This document shows, piece by piece, positions 18,501 to 29,000 of a stretch of 63,824 bases of DNA. Position numbers and translations under genes: made by a program. The stretch is from positions 1 to 63,824 of the IMG/VR virus record IMGVR_UViG_3300005933_000010. One strand, 5' to 3'. The DNA is from a virus. Positions within the stretch are counted from its first letter, which is position 1. Each line of letters opens with the position of its first letter. The notes beneath the pieces are model-generated. The model ran no database searches. It saw nothing but the letters and a program-made list of their open reading frames with translations, and had not been told where the DNA came from.

Positions 18501-18944
18501 TTATAGGGGTACGCCCACGGCAATGATATCAACCTTAGCTGCGATTGTACCACCAGTGTTGAAGGTAACGCTACCGTCCACTCTTGAAGTTGTAATACTA
18601 GTTATGATAACAGACATGTCTTGACCAGCCGATGTGCCCTCGATCAGAACAGGCGTAGCTGTTACGATTGGAGGATACTTATACTCGCCCTTGAATGAAT
18701 AAGAAAACGCTTTGGAAGTCTTTGCTGTGATAGACGTCAAGGTTGGATATACCGCAATCTCACCTGCGGTAAGACGGGTTTCCGTCATAAGGATGTTCTG
18801 GGCTCCAGAGGTAGTATCTATGGAGGCATACTTATAAGTTGATGAAGACGCCAGGTTAGCAAGTTCGTTGATTGCTTCAACGATCTGATAGATGTACGAT
18901 ACGTCGAGAGGTTGTCCTCTTGTGGGTGTTGGTATTCTAGCCAT
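18501..18944 (-). CDS. Virion-associated beta-rich protein
   Basis: 147 residues. A short N-terminal helix (SYIYQIVEAINELANLA) is followed by a small beta-sandwich of Thr/Ser/Val strands (FSYSFKGEYKYPPIVTATPVLI). The last gene of the tail module, it probably forms a minor tail or appendage subunit, perhaps carbohydrate-binding. No diagnostic motif. Confidence 0.6.
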   Translation of the reverse strand: MARIPTPTRGQPLDVSYIYQIVEAINELANLASSSTYKYASIDTTSGAQNILMTETRLTAGEIAVYPTLTSITAKTSKAFSYSFKGEYKYPPIVTATPVLIEGTSAGQDMSVIITSITTSRVDGSVTFNTGGTIAAKVDIIAVGVPL

Positions 18945-18952
18945 AGTAGTTA

Positions 18953-18961
18953 ATTATAGCA
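18953..18961 (-). promoter_or_regulatory. Extended -10 element, near-leaderless
   Basis: TGCTATAAT with 8 nt to the ATG at 18944. It occupies the 28-bp gap after the Fn3-like gene. Confidence 0.5.
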
Positions 18962-18972
18962 CAAGGCGATGG

Positions 18973-19404
18973 CTATATGTCGTATAGCTTAAACTTTGGG
19001 ATTTCTGTAGGGGGGTTAGTCTTGTGGTAGATTCTCACAGCGTTTGCTGTTGCAGAAGCAGGCTTTAAGATATTCGCATACGTTACAGGAGTTGATCCGT
19101 AAAACTCGTAGTCAGATCCGTTCCAGCTAACCCATATATCATAGTTGTTCACTAGCCTAACGTTCTCTTCGTCAATAACAATATTTACTGCATCCCAAGA
19201 TACTGTGAGAATTGAACCTGACACGGTGAGAGCTGCTACACCCAAGTCATAAACGTAATCAGGGTCTAGGGAGTATACAGGTGACCACGCAGAGGTTCTG
19301 TTCTTATCTTCAGACACAACTCGAAACCTAAACAGATACCCCTCGGTTTCTGCGTTGATAGCTGGGAGCTGGGATGCTGGGAACTTGGCTTTTTTGATTG
19401 CCAT
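18973..19404 (-). CDS. Fibronectin type III-like minor tail protein
   Basis: 143 residues. The YLFRFRVVSEDKNRTSAWSPVYS segment is the last strand region of an Fn3 domain as found in actinophage minor tail proteins. A second beta domain follows (ILTVSWDAVN...YDIWVSWNGSDYEFYG). It overlaps the upstream minor tail gene by one base and probably decorates the tail tip. Confidence 0.65.
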   Translation of the reverse strand: MAIKKAKFPASQLPAINAETEGYLFRFRVVSEDKNRTSAWSPVYSLDPDYVYDLGVAALTVSGSILTVSWDAVNIVIDEENVRLVNNYDIWVSWNGSDYEFYGSTPVTYANILKPASATANAVRIYHKTNPPTEIPKFKLYDI

Positions 19405-20552
19405 TATTCTACCCCCAGGCCAAACCTAAACTCTACCAAGTTTGCCGTATTGGCAAATTTTGTAATTGGCGTAGCGTCCAAAGTCTGAATCACGGAGTAT
19501 CCAGAAAGTCCATATAGAGGATTAAAGCTTGTTACGTTCTCAAGCCTAAGGCCGTCAAGAGCGATGTAGAAATCATTTGTGGCTACCCCACCCACCTCTG
19601 CGGAAGCGTAGACCTTAACTGTCGACACATTCTGCCAGGAAAAGCCTTCACTGGTACTCAGGTCATTTAGCTGAATAGTATAGTTAACATATCTGTCATT
19701 TGTAAAGTCATGCTTTTGGGTTGAGGCATCCGAGGAAGAGATGTCATCCACGACAACTTCCATCCTAGCCCAGTCTCCCGATTCTAGTGAAGTGTCTGCA
19801 GAGGTGAACTCAACTATAATCTTTACTGAGTCGGGAATGAGAGCTGAGTTAGCCTCTCTGTTGACTACAGAAAATACTAGCCTTAGCTCATCCTCTGGAG
19901 AGTTCTTATTGTAGTCTGCAGAAATACCTGTAATGTGTACATGGCTACCGCTGGTTGGTGTCAGGTGTGTTCCATCATAGGTTAAAGTGGAGGAGTTTCC
20001 TGCTATAAAAAGAGTACTGTTTAAGTACCTGGGGGTCTCGTTTCTACCTATCCTGGCAGTGTTAGACATTGTCTTATTGTCTGCGTTAGTAAAGAATGCA
20101 TTAGCAGTTTGTACAATGTTATAAGTTGTTACTTCGTCTCCTAGAGATACCAAAATGTTTGGTATTTGAGAGACGGTTTCTCCTGTGTGCTGTTCCCAAC
20201 TTTCGTTGCTGCTAAAGGCATAGACCATCCTGGAGTCGTAAGCTCCTGCTGAAGGGTTTGAGCCTGCTGAATAAACTCCAAGCTCGGTGATTTCGTACCT
20301 GTCAGAGGTCGGTAGCTCTGCCGTCAAAACTATCTTCGATACTCCATCATCCTGTACGTAACCCCTAGAGATTATGGGAACTCTGAACATCTCAAAGTCT
20401 AAGCTTGTCTTTACTGCAAATTCTTCTGAGGGGATTACGTCTGTTTTCAAGAGTGCGTTTGGTCCGCAACCTACTGCAATATACGAGGCATAGGCAGGTG
20501 CTTGGCCAATAAGATATTTGGCAAGTATAGTTTTTCCAGTATTAGTAATCAT
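19404..20552 (-). CDS. Minor tail protein
   Basis: 382 residues, beta-rich. Residues 1-130 (NTGKTILAKYLIGQAPAYASYIAVGCG, later ITELGVYSAG) resemble the N-terminal domain of actinophage tail-tip and fibre proteins that begins with a short helix and an 'AVGCG' strand. The remainder looks like a carbohydrate-binding jelly roll (FTSADTSLESGDWARMEVVVDD). The start has TAGGAAC upstream. Confidence 0.65.
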   Translation of the reverse strand: MITNTGKTILAKYLIGQAPAYASYIAVGCGPNALLKTDVIPSEEFAVKTSLDFEMFRVPIISRGYVQDDGVSKIVLTAELPTSDRYEITELGVYSAGSNPSAGAYDSRMVYAFSSNESWEQHTGETVSQIPNILVSLGDEVTTYNIVQTANAFFTNADNKTMSNTARIGRNETPRYLNSTLFIAGNSSTLTYDGTHLTPTSGSHVHITGISADYNKNSPEDELRLVFSVVNREANSALIPDSVKIIVEFTSADTSLESGDWARMEVVVDDISSSDASTQKHDFTNDRYVNYTIQLNDLSTSEGFSWQNVSTVKVYASAEVGGVATNDFYIALDGLRLENVTSFNPLYGLSGYSVIQTLDATPITKFANTANLVEFRFGLGVE

Positions 20553-20560
20553 AGTTGTTC

Positions 20561-21037
20561 CTAGTATATTGTATCATTAAATAGCCTTGTAGATGAAATA
20601 ACCTGGATCTCTACTTGCTCATCTTGGGAAATATTGTTTAAGTTTATGACGATATCTCCAGTAACATCCTCGAAGTATCCCACTGGGTACTCTTCTGTAG
20701 GAAGCTTTTCATCTATGTTAATTGCAAAGTTTTTAAAGAGCTCGTCAGAAGAGCCCGATAGGGGAACTAATGATCGAGGGCTATACTGCAAGGCTATACT
20801 GTTCATGTTTCTTATGGGCTGGTAGGACACATCTTGCCCGTTGAGCATGTCATGCCTACTAAGACTAATTAGCTCTTGCCCACCTATCTCTTCAAAGATT
20901 AGGTTTGTCATTAGCTCTATAGTTACTTCTGAACTATCAAGCATTAGGTCTATCGTAGCTGGCTTTAAAAAGTCTTCGCTGGATGTAGCATATGTCTTTG
21001 CAATAATCTGGGGAAGTTCTGGTGTTGCTGAAGCCAT
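20561..21037 (-). CDS. Small minor tail protein
   Basis: 158 residues with no recognised family. Acidic overall, with helical and strand segments (TIDLMLDSSEVTIELMTNLIF). It lies between two minor tail genes, 1 bp after the large tail protein, with GGATAAG before the ATG. Probably a baseplate or tail-tip component. Confidence 0.6.
   Translation of the reverse strand: MASATPELPQIIAKTYATSSEDFLKPATIDLMLDSSEVTIELMTNLIFEEIGGQELISLSRHDMLNGQDVSYQPIRNMNSIALQYSPRSLVPLSGSSDELFKNFAINIDEKLPTEEYPVGYFEDVTGDIVINLNNISQDEQVEIQVISSTRLFNDTIY
20563..20576 (-). promoter_or_regulatory. Extended -10 element before the 382-residue minor tail gene
   Basis: TGATACAAT at 20576-20568, 15 nt before the ATG at 20552. 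A second box TATACT (20568-20563) overlaps it. A short leader with TAGGAAC would result. Confidence 0.35.
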
Positions 21038-21038
21038 C

Positions 21039-24000
21039 TTATCCTACCTCACTTAGGTATAACATCATAGAGGAACTGTCTCCACTATTCTTTGTGTATG
21101 ATATTGAGTATACTACAAGCTGAATAGTTTCTGGCAAGATTCTGTCCGTACCGTCAGAGTCTTTGTAGTATATGTTTACGATATCTCCCAGCTGTATCAT
21201 AGGGTTAGGGAATATATCTACTCCTACAGCCAATCTCTCCTTAGATACTTTTGACATGACCCATGACATCATTGACCTTGCGTCTTCATTTGTCTGCAAG
21301 TAGTTTGCGTCAAGAGTGAACTCTCTTCTTCCATACTTCATTCTGCTATCTTTTATGTTCTTGTATTCTTCTTTTACTAATAGCGGAGACCTGATTTCTG
21401 GATCATTGACAAACGAGGTGTCTCTTAGGTCGCTGTGCTTTTGGTAGAACTCGTCTACGGATAATGCAGTCTGGCCTGACTGGGTAAAAGTAACACCCTG
21501 GATCCTTAGGTAGTTTCCACTTGTCTCATCTAGGACTAACTGTGTATCTGTAGCGTTAAAGATTAAGAACTCTGCCCCATAGGGGTTTCCTTGGAATCCA
21601 GATACCACGTAGCCTCTTAGCTTGTTAAACGTAGGAGATAGTCTGGCGTAGAGAGCTGGGTAAGCTTTATCATACTTTATGTCAAAGTAGGCTGCCTCTC
21701 TCATTATGGTCCCGAACTCATCGTAAAAAATATTGTACTTTGTTCCTGAGCTACTTATCCCAGACAGGTATGTCGACTGAACTAGACCAGAGATAGAATA
21801 CTTTCTAAAGGCTTCGTTTGAGGTTATTGACTGAGTTCCAAAGGCAGTGGAGATTGGAGCATCAATCTTTGAAGAGGGGTTCTCTCCGTAGTTATTTGAC
21901 AAAGCAAACACATGCTCAAACATGCACCGTGAGGAACCCCTGACAAACATAGACATGTTCTGATATACAGGAAGGGGGTCTTTATCATCTACGGTTGCAA
22001 TTTGGGTTCCGTTGATGTATAAGTAAAACCTTCTGTAGGAAGCAAAGTCTTCATACTCTACTGCCAGGTCGTATACTGTGGTGTTTTCTTCTGCTAAAAT
22101 TCTTCCTTGTCCAGTAAACTTGCCGTCATCGACTAGGACACTAGAGAGTCCGTTCCAAAGGTAGTGAGTCTGGAACTGTACCTTATTCCCTGATCCTGAC
22201 TTTGTGCTTTTGTAAAAAGCTATGTTATAAATGTTTCCAGTGTCATAGTTCTCAATGTTTCTATCTGACAAGGCTGCTAGCTCAAAGTAGTATCCAGTTC
22301 CGTATGTTGGCTCTATCAGAACTCCTAGCCCACCTGATCCACCAGATATGGAGGCATCCTGATTTGCTGAGCCACCTGATACTGTATAGTATGGCATGCC
22401 TCCTGCTGGGGACTGAGAGGTTGTCTCGCTGTTTTCTATCTTGCCAATAATCCTCATTCGAGTCCCAAAGCTTGTCATTGAAGTTTCTCTTCCTGCAAGA
22501 GACTTGTAGACATAAGATACGTGGTTCTTTGACAGTTGGTCAGATGCAAGGCTAGGTCCGTTAAAGACCAAAGCTGAAGCTTGCAGGGTGTCTGGGCTAT
22601 AGAGAGCTTGGGAGTCAGTGGACTCCATCTCGTAGGTGTTAGACAAAAAGTTTTTGATGGTGCTTGACCTATAGGACTTAGAAGCTCTTGACTTAACCTC
22701 TAGGATATCTGTAGTTCCAGATGAACCAGTGTCAGACACGTTAATCGCAAAGGATGCTAGACCTGTAGCTTGTGCTGCGTCTAGGGCCCTCTTGCTGAAT
22801 GGGTCAGAGACTGTTCCAGAAATTGAAGAAAGTCCTGTCCAGTAATTGTCTATTCCTGCAGAGTGGGAGGTCACCTCTGTTCCGAATTGGCCTCTACCAT
22901 GCTTAGCCACTTCTCCATTTTTTAAGCTGACCAGCCCCTGGTTAGACTCAAAGTTAGGCTCTGCGTAAATCCGAATTCTTCCTGTTGGATAGATCTTTCC
23001 ATTAAAAGGTAACTGGGAGAAATACTCTTTGTAGTCTTGTGTACTTGTTAGCCAAACGTTACTTGCTGAGGTGGCATTGTTACTTGTCACTCTTTGAGGA
23101 ACGCTGTACTCAACTGCATCAAATCTTATAATTTCTCCGTTAGCGTAGAAGTAACCACTATACCTAGATAGCCAGTAGACAGCTTCTCCAATGTCAATAA
23201 TGTTATTCCTGACTTCTCCATTAGACACGTAGGGGATTACGTCCGTAACACTTGTATTAAGTGGCATAGCCCCTAGTACGTACCCAGACTGAGTGGAAGA
23301 GCTTTCATTAATAGCCTTAGTTGTGTCCTCCGATGGAACTTCCCAGAGCAGCACTGGCTTATAGATCCAGGTCTTATCTTTGTCCATTACGTAGGCTTGC
23401 CTTATTGTTCCGTAACTCTTCTGAATATAGTTTACGGAGAAGTTTATGTTCCCGTCGTTAAAGACTTCCATTCCCTGCTGGGCTACGTCAATGATTGACT
23501 CTAGGTTTTTTGAGTCATCCTTGCTTCCGTAGATAACTGTATCCGAAAGTCTTTCCCCAGATCCTGGAAGCATGTAACCTCTGGAGCAAACTATGAAGTT
23601 GTTGTCCTCGTCAAAGTACATTGCTGACTGGGTAGACACCGCCAACTCATTAAGAATTTCGGCTACTGTCTTGTCTGGTGGAACGTAGAAGAAGGGGATT
23701 ACAGGATCAGACTCTGAATCTAGTCTCTTGAATACGTAATTAGAAAATCCAATCGAGTCTAGCAATACTGATATTGCATAAGAGAGCGATATATCTGGGA
23801 GGAATACTTGTGGTGCCTGGAGGGACTCGAAATAGAAAAACTTGTCCCTTAGATTAATAGTTACTTTTCTGTTTGCGTGTTCTATCTGGGGGAATCCATC
23901 TGCGTATAGAGTCTTTATCGGAACGTAGTAATCGACCCCATCTACGCCAAAGAAGGCATCAAAGATTGATATGCTGAGGTTGTTTGCAGCATACTTAGAG

Positions 24001-25385
24001 ATAAGACTTTTTTCATTGTTTTTGTCAAAGGCTCTGTCGGGGTCAAAGATTGTTATAGATCCCGTGGAGGCTAGTAGCTGTCCAACTGGCAAACCACTAA
24101 TGCCTAAGTCTGAGGCGTTCTTTTGTATAGACAAAGCTTCTGTATAATCTGAGATATCCGCAACCAGCCTAGGCGATAGCTCGATAAGGTCAAAAGTGGA
24201 GTTTAGGTTATTCATGGTCTTGGCCACTACCCGAAGACCGTTGATGTACTTGAACTCTCTGTACTCTGGAAGTCCAGACACGGAGACAAAGCTATCTGCG
24301 TTTACGATCTTGGATGTTATGATCTTGTAAGAGTCATTCTCATAGTCGGTGAGCCTCCAAGAATAACTTGAAGCAAATGACATGTAATACGTTCCTGTCC
24401 ATACGTGGTATGTCCCACCGTCAGAAGCGTTATCCCTGACCAGGTATGCGTCTCCAACCCTGTCGGATGGCACTAAAGAAAGAAAGTCGGAAACTTCTCC
24501 CACCACGCTAAAACTTTCTACAAAAGCTTCTGGTATGTCTAGGCCGTATCCAATCTCCACATATCCGTCGGAACCGATGATAGGAGACCCATCTCTTCTC
24601 CTGTCAGAGGATAAGAATGATAGTGCGTTTACCCAGGAGTTATCGGCATCTAAGTACTGGATTTCCCAGTCAACAGGTGTCGTCTGATAGAGCTCTCCGT
24701 ATAAAGGATCATCTATTGCTCCGTCCTCTGTAGAGAAGGGTCCCATATCTATGGAACCAATATTCGTCTGCATCTTTACGACAACTCTGTTAGCTGGCAC
24801 AGGCTCTTTGTATACTACGAAGGGGGCTGCATCACTTATGTAGAACTTACTGCCCTGCTGATCATTAGCAATCCCATACTCTATGCCACCCTCTGTCCTG
24901 TATGACGTCCAGTACTTAAACTTGTCTTTCTTATCTGAAGCATAGTACCTTGGTCTCTGAGACATATGCATGTTTGCAGAGTGAGTATAGTTGTTATTTA
25001 CTCCAATGCGAAGCTTGTTTATTCCAGACCTTGGCCTGAACCTTGCAAAGCAGTCATCTAAAGAATATAAAAGTTTTTCTTTTTGCTTTATAGAAAGAAA
25101 GGCTGTGGGAATTAACTCTTGACTGCTTAGTGTTTGGTCTAGGTATCCTCCTTGGATTACGACATCCGCATCGGTGGCGCTTGTATAGTATCCACCAGTG
25201 TCATAGGGATCAAAGGAATTAGGGATGTTTGAGAACTTTGTTTCATCCCTTGGACGAAATCTGTAGTTTCCTACCAAGTCTATATTATCTGCAAAGTTCA
25301 TATTCCACTCAGCCAAGATTAGGGTCTGAGACTTTATTGATGCAGATGTGTTTATGTGAGAACTAAGCTCTGGACTGTTATACAT
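21039..25385 (-). CDS. Large minor tail protein with LamG-like region (tail tip)
   Basis: 1448 residues, the second largest protein here. The N-terminal 450 residues resemble actinophage tail-tip/hub proteins (FRPRDETKFSN, LASTGSITIFDPDRAFDKNNE). Around residues 1000-1170 a LamG/jelly-roll-like section (GYYFELAALSD, YRRFYLYINGTQIATV) suggests glycan binding. The C-terminal DARSMMSWVMSKVSKERLAV...IQLGDIVNIYYKD region looks like a tail-hub fold. It probably bridges the tail tube and receptor-binding appendages. Confidence 0.75.
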   Translation of the reverse strand: MYNSPELSSHINTSASIKSQTLILAEWNMNFADNIDLVGNYRFRPRDETKFSNIPNSFDPYDTGGYYTSATDADVVIQGGYLDQTLSSQELIPTAFLSIKQKEKLLYSLDDCFARFRPRSGINKLRIGVNNNYTHSANMHMSQRPRYYASDKKDKFKYWTSYRTEGGIEYGIANDQQGSKFYISDAAPFVVYKEPVPANRVVVKMQTNIGSIDMGPFSTEDGAIDDPLYGELYQTTPVDWEIQYLDADNSWVNALSFLSSDRRRDGSPIIGSDGYVEIGYGLDIPEAFVESFSVVGEVSDFLSLVPSDRVGDAYLVRDNASDGGTYHVWTGTYYMSFASSYSWRLTDYENDSYKIITSKIVNADSFVSVSGLPEYREFKYINGLRVVAKTMNNLNSTFDLIELSPRLVADISDYTEALSIQKNASDLGISGLPVGQLLASTGSITIFDPDRAFDKNNEKSLISKYAANNLSISIFDAFFGVDGVDYYVPIKTLYADGFPQIEHANRKVTINLRDKFFYFESLQAPQVFLPDISLSYAISVLLDSIGFSNYVFKRLDSESDPVIPFFYVPPDKTVAEILNELAVSTQSAMYFDEDNNFIVCSRGYMLPGSGERLSDTVIYGSKDDSKNLESIIDVAQQGMEVFNDGNINFSVNYIQKSYGTIRQAYVMDKDKTWIYKPVLLWEVPSEDTTKAINESSSTQSGYVLGAMPLNTSVTDVIPYVSNGEVRNNIIDIGEAVYWLSRYSGYFYANGEIIRFDAVEYSVPQRVTSNNATSASNVWLTSTQDYKEYFSQLPFNGKIYPTGRIRIYAEPNFESNQGLVSLKNGEVAKHGRGQFGTEVTSHSAGIDNYWTGLSSISGTVSDPFSKRALDAAQATGLASFAINVSDTGSSGTTDILEVKSRASKSYRSSTIKNFLSNTYEMESTDSQALYSPDTLQASALVFNGPSLASDQLSKNHVSYVYKSLAGRETSMTSFGTRMRIIGKIENSETTSQSPAGGMPYYTVSGGSANQDASISGGSGGLGVLIEPTYGTGYYFELAALSDRNIENYDTGNIYNIAFYKSTKSGSGNKVQFQTHYLWNGLSSVLVDDGKFTGQGRILAEENTTVYDLAVEYEDFASYRRFYLYINGTQIATVDDKDPLPVYQNMSMFVRGSSRCMFEHVFALSNNYGENPSSKIDAPISTAFGTQSITSNEAFRKYSISGLVQSTYLSGISSSGTKYNIFYDEFGTIMREAAYFDIKYDKAYPALYARLSPTFNKLRGYVVSGFQGNPYGAEFLIFNATDTQLVLDETSGNYLRIQGVTFTQSGQTALSVDEFYQKHSDLRDTSFVNDPEIRSPLLVKEEYKNIKDSRMKYGRREFTLDANYLQTNEDARSMMSWVMSKVSKERLAVGVDIFPNPMIQLGDIVNIYYKDSDGTDRILPETIQLVVYSISYTKNSGDSSSMMLYLSEVG

Positions 25386-26039
25386 TTAGGCCTCTTCCAG
25401 AGATACGGACAGATTCCAAAGATCTAAGTTTCCAGCACCCCTCTTTTGGATGCTATAGGTAAAGTCTGAAACGAACATTTCTTTTACCTGAGTGTACCTC
25501 TGTATAGCCAGGTCTGAGTATATGTCTGTTCCGTTAAAAACAGTGTCCTTGTAATTGTCGTAAGAGAGCATTACCCAAAAAGATCCTTGGTGATTGTTGT
25601 ACCAATGAAGAAGCTCTGCCCCTCCTGCGCCACCGTCAGCCGTATACTCCGTGTCTGTTTTTCCTGGTACTCCAGAACCTCCAAGGTATTCGGTCTTTCC
25701 CTCGGAATCGAACTTAGGGTCTAAAGCGTAAGATTTTGAAGGAAGCATATCCCAAGACAAGGCTAGAGTTATCTTGTCTGCAATATGGTGAGATCGCATT
25801 CTTCCGTTAATAGTCCTTTGCCTGTTTTCTATTCTCTCTATAGCAACATCAATAGGTTGCCTGTTGTGGTCAGAGAGGATTATGAACTCGTCATTGCCTT
25901 TGATCCAAGTATTAGAACCTGGCTCGGAACCCGATGGCAGGTATAACCCGTTTGTCAGAACAGGCTCTGTCTCTGACCAAAGCACAGCTTGAGGTCTTGC
26001 ATACTTCTGCCTACCAGTAACATAAGCGTTGCTTGCCAT
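25386..26039 (-). CDS. Minor tail protein after the tape measure (distal-tail-like)
   Basis: 217 residues, immediately after the tape measure gene with a one-base overlap. It contains strand-rich segments such as SHHIADKITLALSWDMLPS and ELLHWYNNHQGSFWVMLSY, which match the small protein encoded after the tape measure in many actinophages. Position suggests a distal tail or tail-tip adaptor. Confidence 0.7.
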   Translation of the reverse strand: MASNAYVTGRQKYARPQAVLWSETEPVLTNGLYLPSGSEPGSNTWIKGNDEFIILSDHNRQPIDVAIERIENRQRTINGRMRSHHIADKITLALSWDMLPSKSYALDPKFDSEGKTEYLGGSGVPGKTDTEYTADGGAGGAELLHWYNNHQGSFWVMLSYDNYKDTVFNGTDIYSDLAIQRYTQVKEMFVSDFTYSIQKRGAGNLDLWNLSVSLEEA

Positions 26040-29000
26040 TACGACCTACCTCCACGTATTCTTTGAGAGTCTATACTCTTTATTTTTTGCATCACTGCAC
26101 TAGCAATCTGGTCAGGGTTGGCATCTGACTTAACATTTACGTTCAAGCTATAATTATACACTGAATCAGCTGAGGATGTTCCATTATTCATGGACTTCAT
26201 CTTATCTACCCCGAAACTCTTTACTGCTGACTTGCGCATTACGAACTCTCCTGGAGTCAGCATTGCTGGAACAGTGTCAGAACCCATAGCAAAGCCTCCG
26301 CTAGCAAAGTACTTGGGAACCATGCCTCCCATAGAATATCCTCTGACCACTCCACCCATGGCGTATCCTCTGCCACCCATAGTATTTTGATCTCCAGTCA
26401 AGCCTCTAACTTTTTTAATTCTTTCAATGTTTATGCTCTCGAGCCTTTTCCCCATGGCTGCATCTTCAAAGTTGCCACTACGGACTCTGTCTCTAGTAAT
26501 CTGAATTAGCCTGTTAAGCTCTGCTGTCTCAGAGTCGTTGGAGTTGCCCTTGTCTACGGGACCCATACCTAAGTCTACTTTACCTCCAGTTAGTCCTGGA
26601 AGAAGAGCCAAAGCTTTCTTTATTGCCTCCATGTAAGACTCTGCTTCAACTCGAGCTAGGTTAGTTGCGTTCTCAATGTCTCCCCACTGCGTTTCTGTTC
26701 TACCCAGATAGGTCAGAGTTTCAAGCTGTGCGTCTCTTGCTTTTTCCGCTATGTTTAGAGACCTCTGGGCTGGGACCAAGGTATCGTGCTCAATTCTTTC
26801 AATCTCTTGCTTCCAGCCAGCAATCTGCTTCTCCAGCTCAACCCTCGTTTGGCCACTGGTCGAAGTTATGGAAGCTAACTCTCTTTCCTTAGCTGTGTCA
26901 ATGTTTGCCTTCATCGTGTCAGCTTGGTCTGCAGCTGCCTGGGACCTGGCTTCCTGTACCGCCTGTGCTGCTGCAGCTATGTCACCACGAGACAGTGCGT
27001 CAGCTACGTTTAGAGACGCCTTCTCTTGTGACTGAATGAGCTTGTTTACGTTCTGAATTGCCTCCAGAGACTTAATTCTTGCTTCGTATTTTTCGTTGAT
27101 AGCATCTTCAGACCTTTCTATTCCAGACAACTGGTATTCGTTTTCGCTTACTTTGTCTGTATAGGATTCGATAGCCTCTTCTGCTTCTTTTATTATTTTA
27201 CCTGCAGCATCGAACCTAGGTCGGAACTGAATATCTATAGCTGCTTTCTTTGTTGCGAACCATTCTGAGATATTAGAAAAGGCTTCGCTTACAGCTGCTG
27301 CCTGACCTTCAGGAGTCGTAAGAGTTACCTGAATCTCAAGAGACTTCATCATTTCAATTTGCTTTAGGTAGTTTTTCAGTGCTGCAGCATCCAGCTTTCC
27401 ATCTTTAAGGTCTGCAATGAAAGCCTTTGCTAAGTCTGCATTTCCAAGAATGTCGACTATGTCCTGTGCCTCAACCCCCATCTTACTAAGAATCGGAACT
27501 ATTTTTAAGAACTGAGATTGCATCTGAATCTGTTCTGACCTCTCACCAAGGAGTTCTCTCAAAGCATTCTTCTTGCTTACTGCGTCAAGCTCTTTTACAA
27601 GAGACAGGATCTCCTTATACTTCTTACTTCCTACTTTTGTAGTAGATAGAGCAAGAGCTAAGGTTGAGTCGGACGCTGCATCAGAAGCTGCAGAAATATC
27701 CATACCAGCTTTACGTAGTAGTCCGTAAGCTTTTAGGCTATTCTTTATCTGGGATCTTTCTTCTTTTAACCCCTCTATTGCTTTTTGGGAAGCAGTTTTT
27801 TCTCCAGATCCTCCCGAGCCTTGGTCGGGGATATAGTTTTCTGCTGCGGTGTACTCTGCAATTTTCAAGATTAGGGCGTCGACGGCGTCGGTGTTCTGAT
27901 TTGCTGCGTCGGCTGCGAGGGCGTGGCCGTATGCCTCATACAGAAGAGCATTCCCCAAAACCATTGCAGCTCCTGCAGCTCCAAGAGAAGTCTCTTTTAA
28001 AACATCGTAGGCTAAATTCTTGTCTTTAAGATTTTCTATCTCTTGCTCTAAGTCAGTAAAATTAGCTTGGGCTGCTTCGAGTACCTTTTGCTCATCAAGT
28101 GCGCTGGCGATGAGATCCCTGTTCTTTTTATCTAACTCCATCTTTTCTTTAAAGCCTTTTATAAAGTCGTTCTGTGCCCTATTTATTTTACTTTGCTCTT
28201 CAGGGTCAGCACCAGTAGCACCCATTAGGGCTATCATGTCGGGACTTACGCTAATCCCCATGGATAACATCTTAAGTGCAGTTAGTGCACCAGTTACATT
28301 AGTAATGTTTTCAAATAATTCACTATTCTCTATGCCCAGAGCTTTAGCTAGGTCTGGCAGGATTAGGGCTGCTGCTGCAGGTGGAATTTCTTCTAGGGAG
28401 CCCAGGAGCTTGTCTGTTTCGTAAGAAGCTGCGCTGGCAGAGATACCACCATTAACAAATTCTGTTCTTAAAGCTCCCAGGTTGCTTGCCAGGGTGGGGA
28501 TTGTTTTTGTGATTCCTTCTACAGTTGCGTTGTATGCAAGTAAAGCTCTGTCCTTATCCGATGTCGCTTTTGAGTAGCTGCCTCCGTTTTTGATTATTGC
28601 ATTCTCTGACTCTGCAAAAGCCTTGTTTATAGCCTCTGTATCAAATGATGAGTCATCGATTATGGTTGGTAGGGTTATGTCAATATCGGAAAAGTCTAGG
28701 CCTATATTTCCTTTGCCTGCAGCCATAGCAATTGATCTCAGCACCAGCTCTGCATCCTCTGACTCTAGTCCAGAAGCAGCTAAAGAGTTTGCCAAGGCCC
28801 TCATTATTTTTTTGCCCTCTTCTTTGCTAGCCGAAGATAGACCTGCTAGCTCATCCTTAAACTGTTCCTTTAGGGAGTCACTCTGAGACATTTCCTCAAC
28901 TTGAGATTGCATCTCTGCGCTACCACCGTTAAGGCCTCCGACTTGCCCTGATGAACTAGTCTTGATATCTTTTCCAAAAAGCGTACCCAGAGCTTGTAGC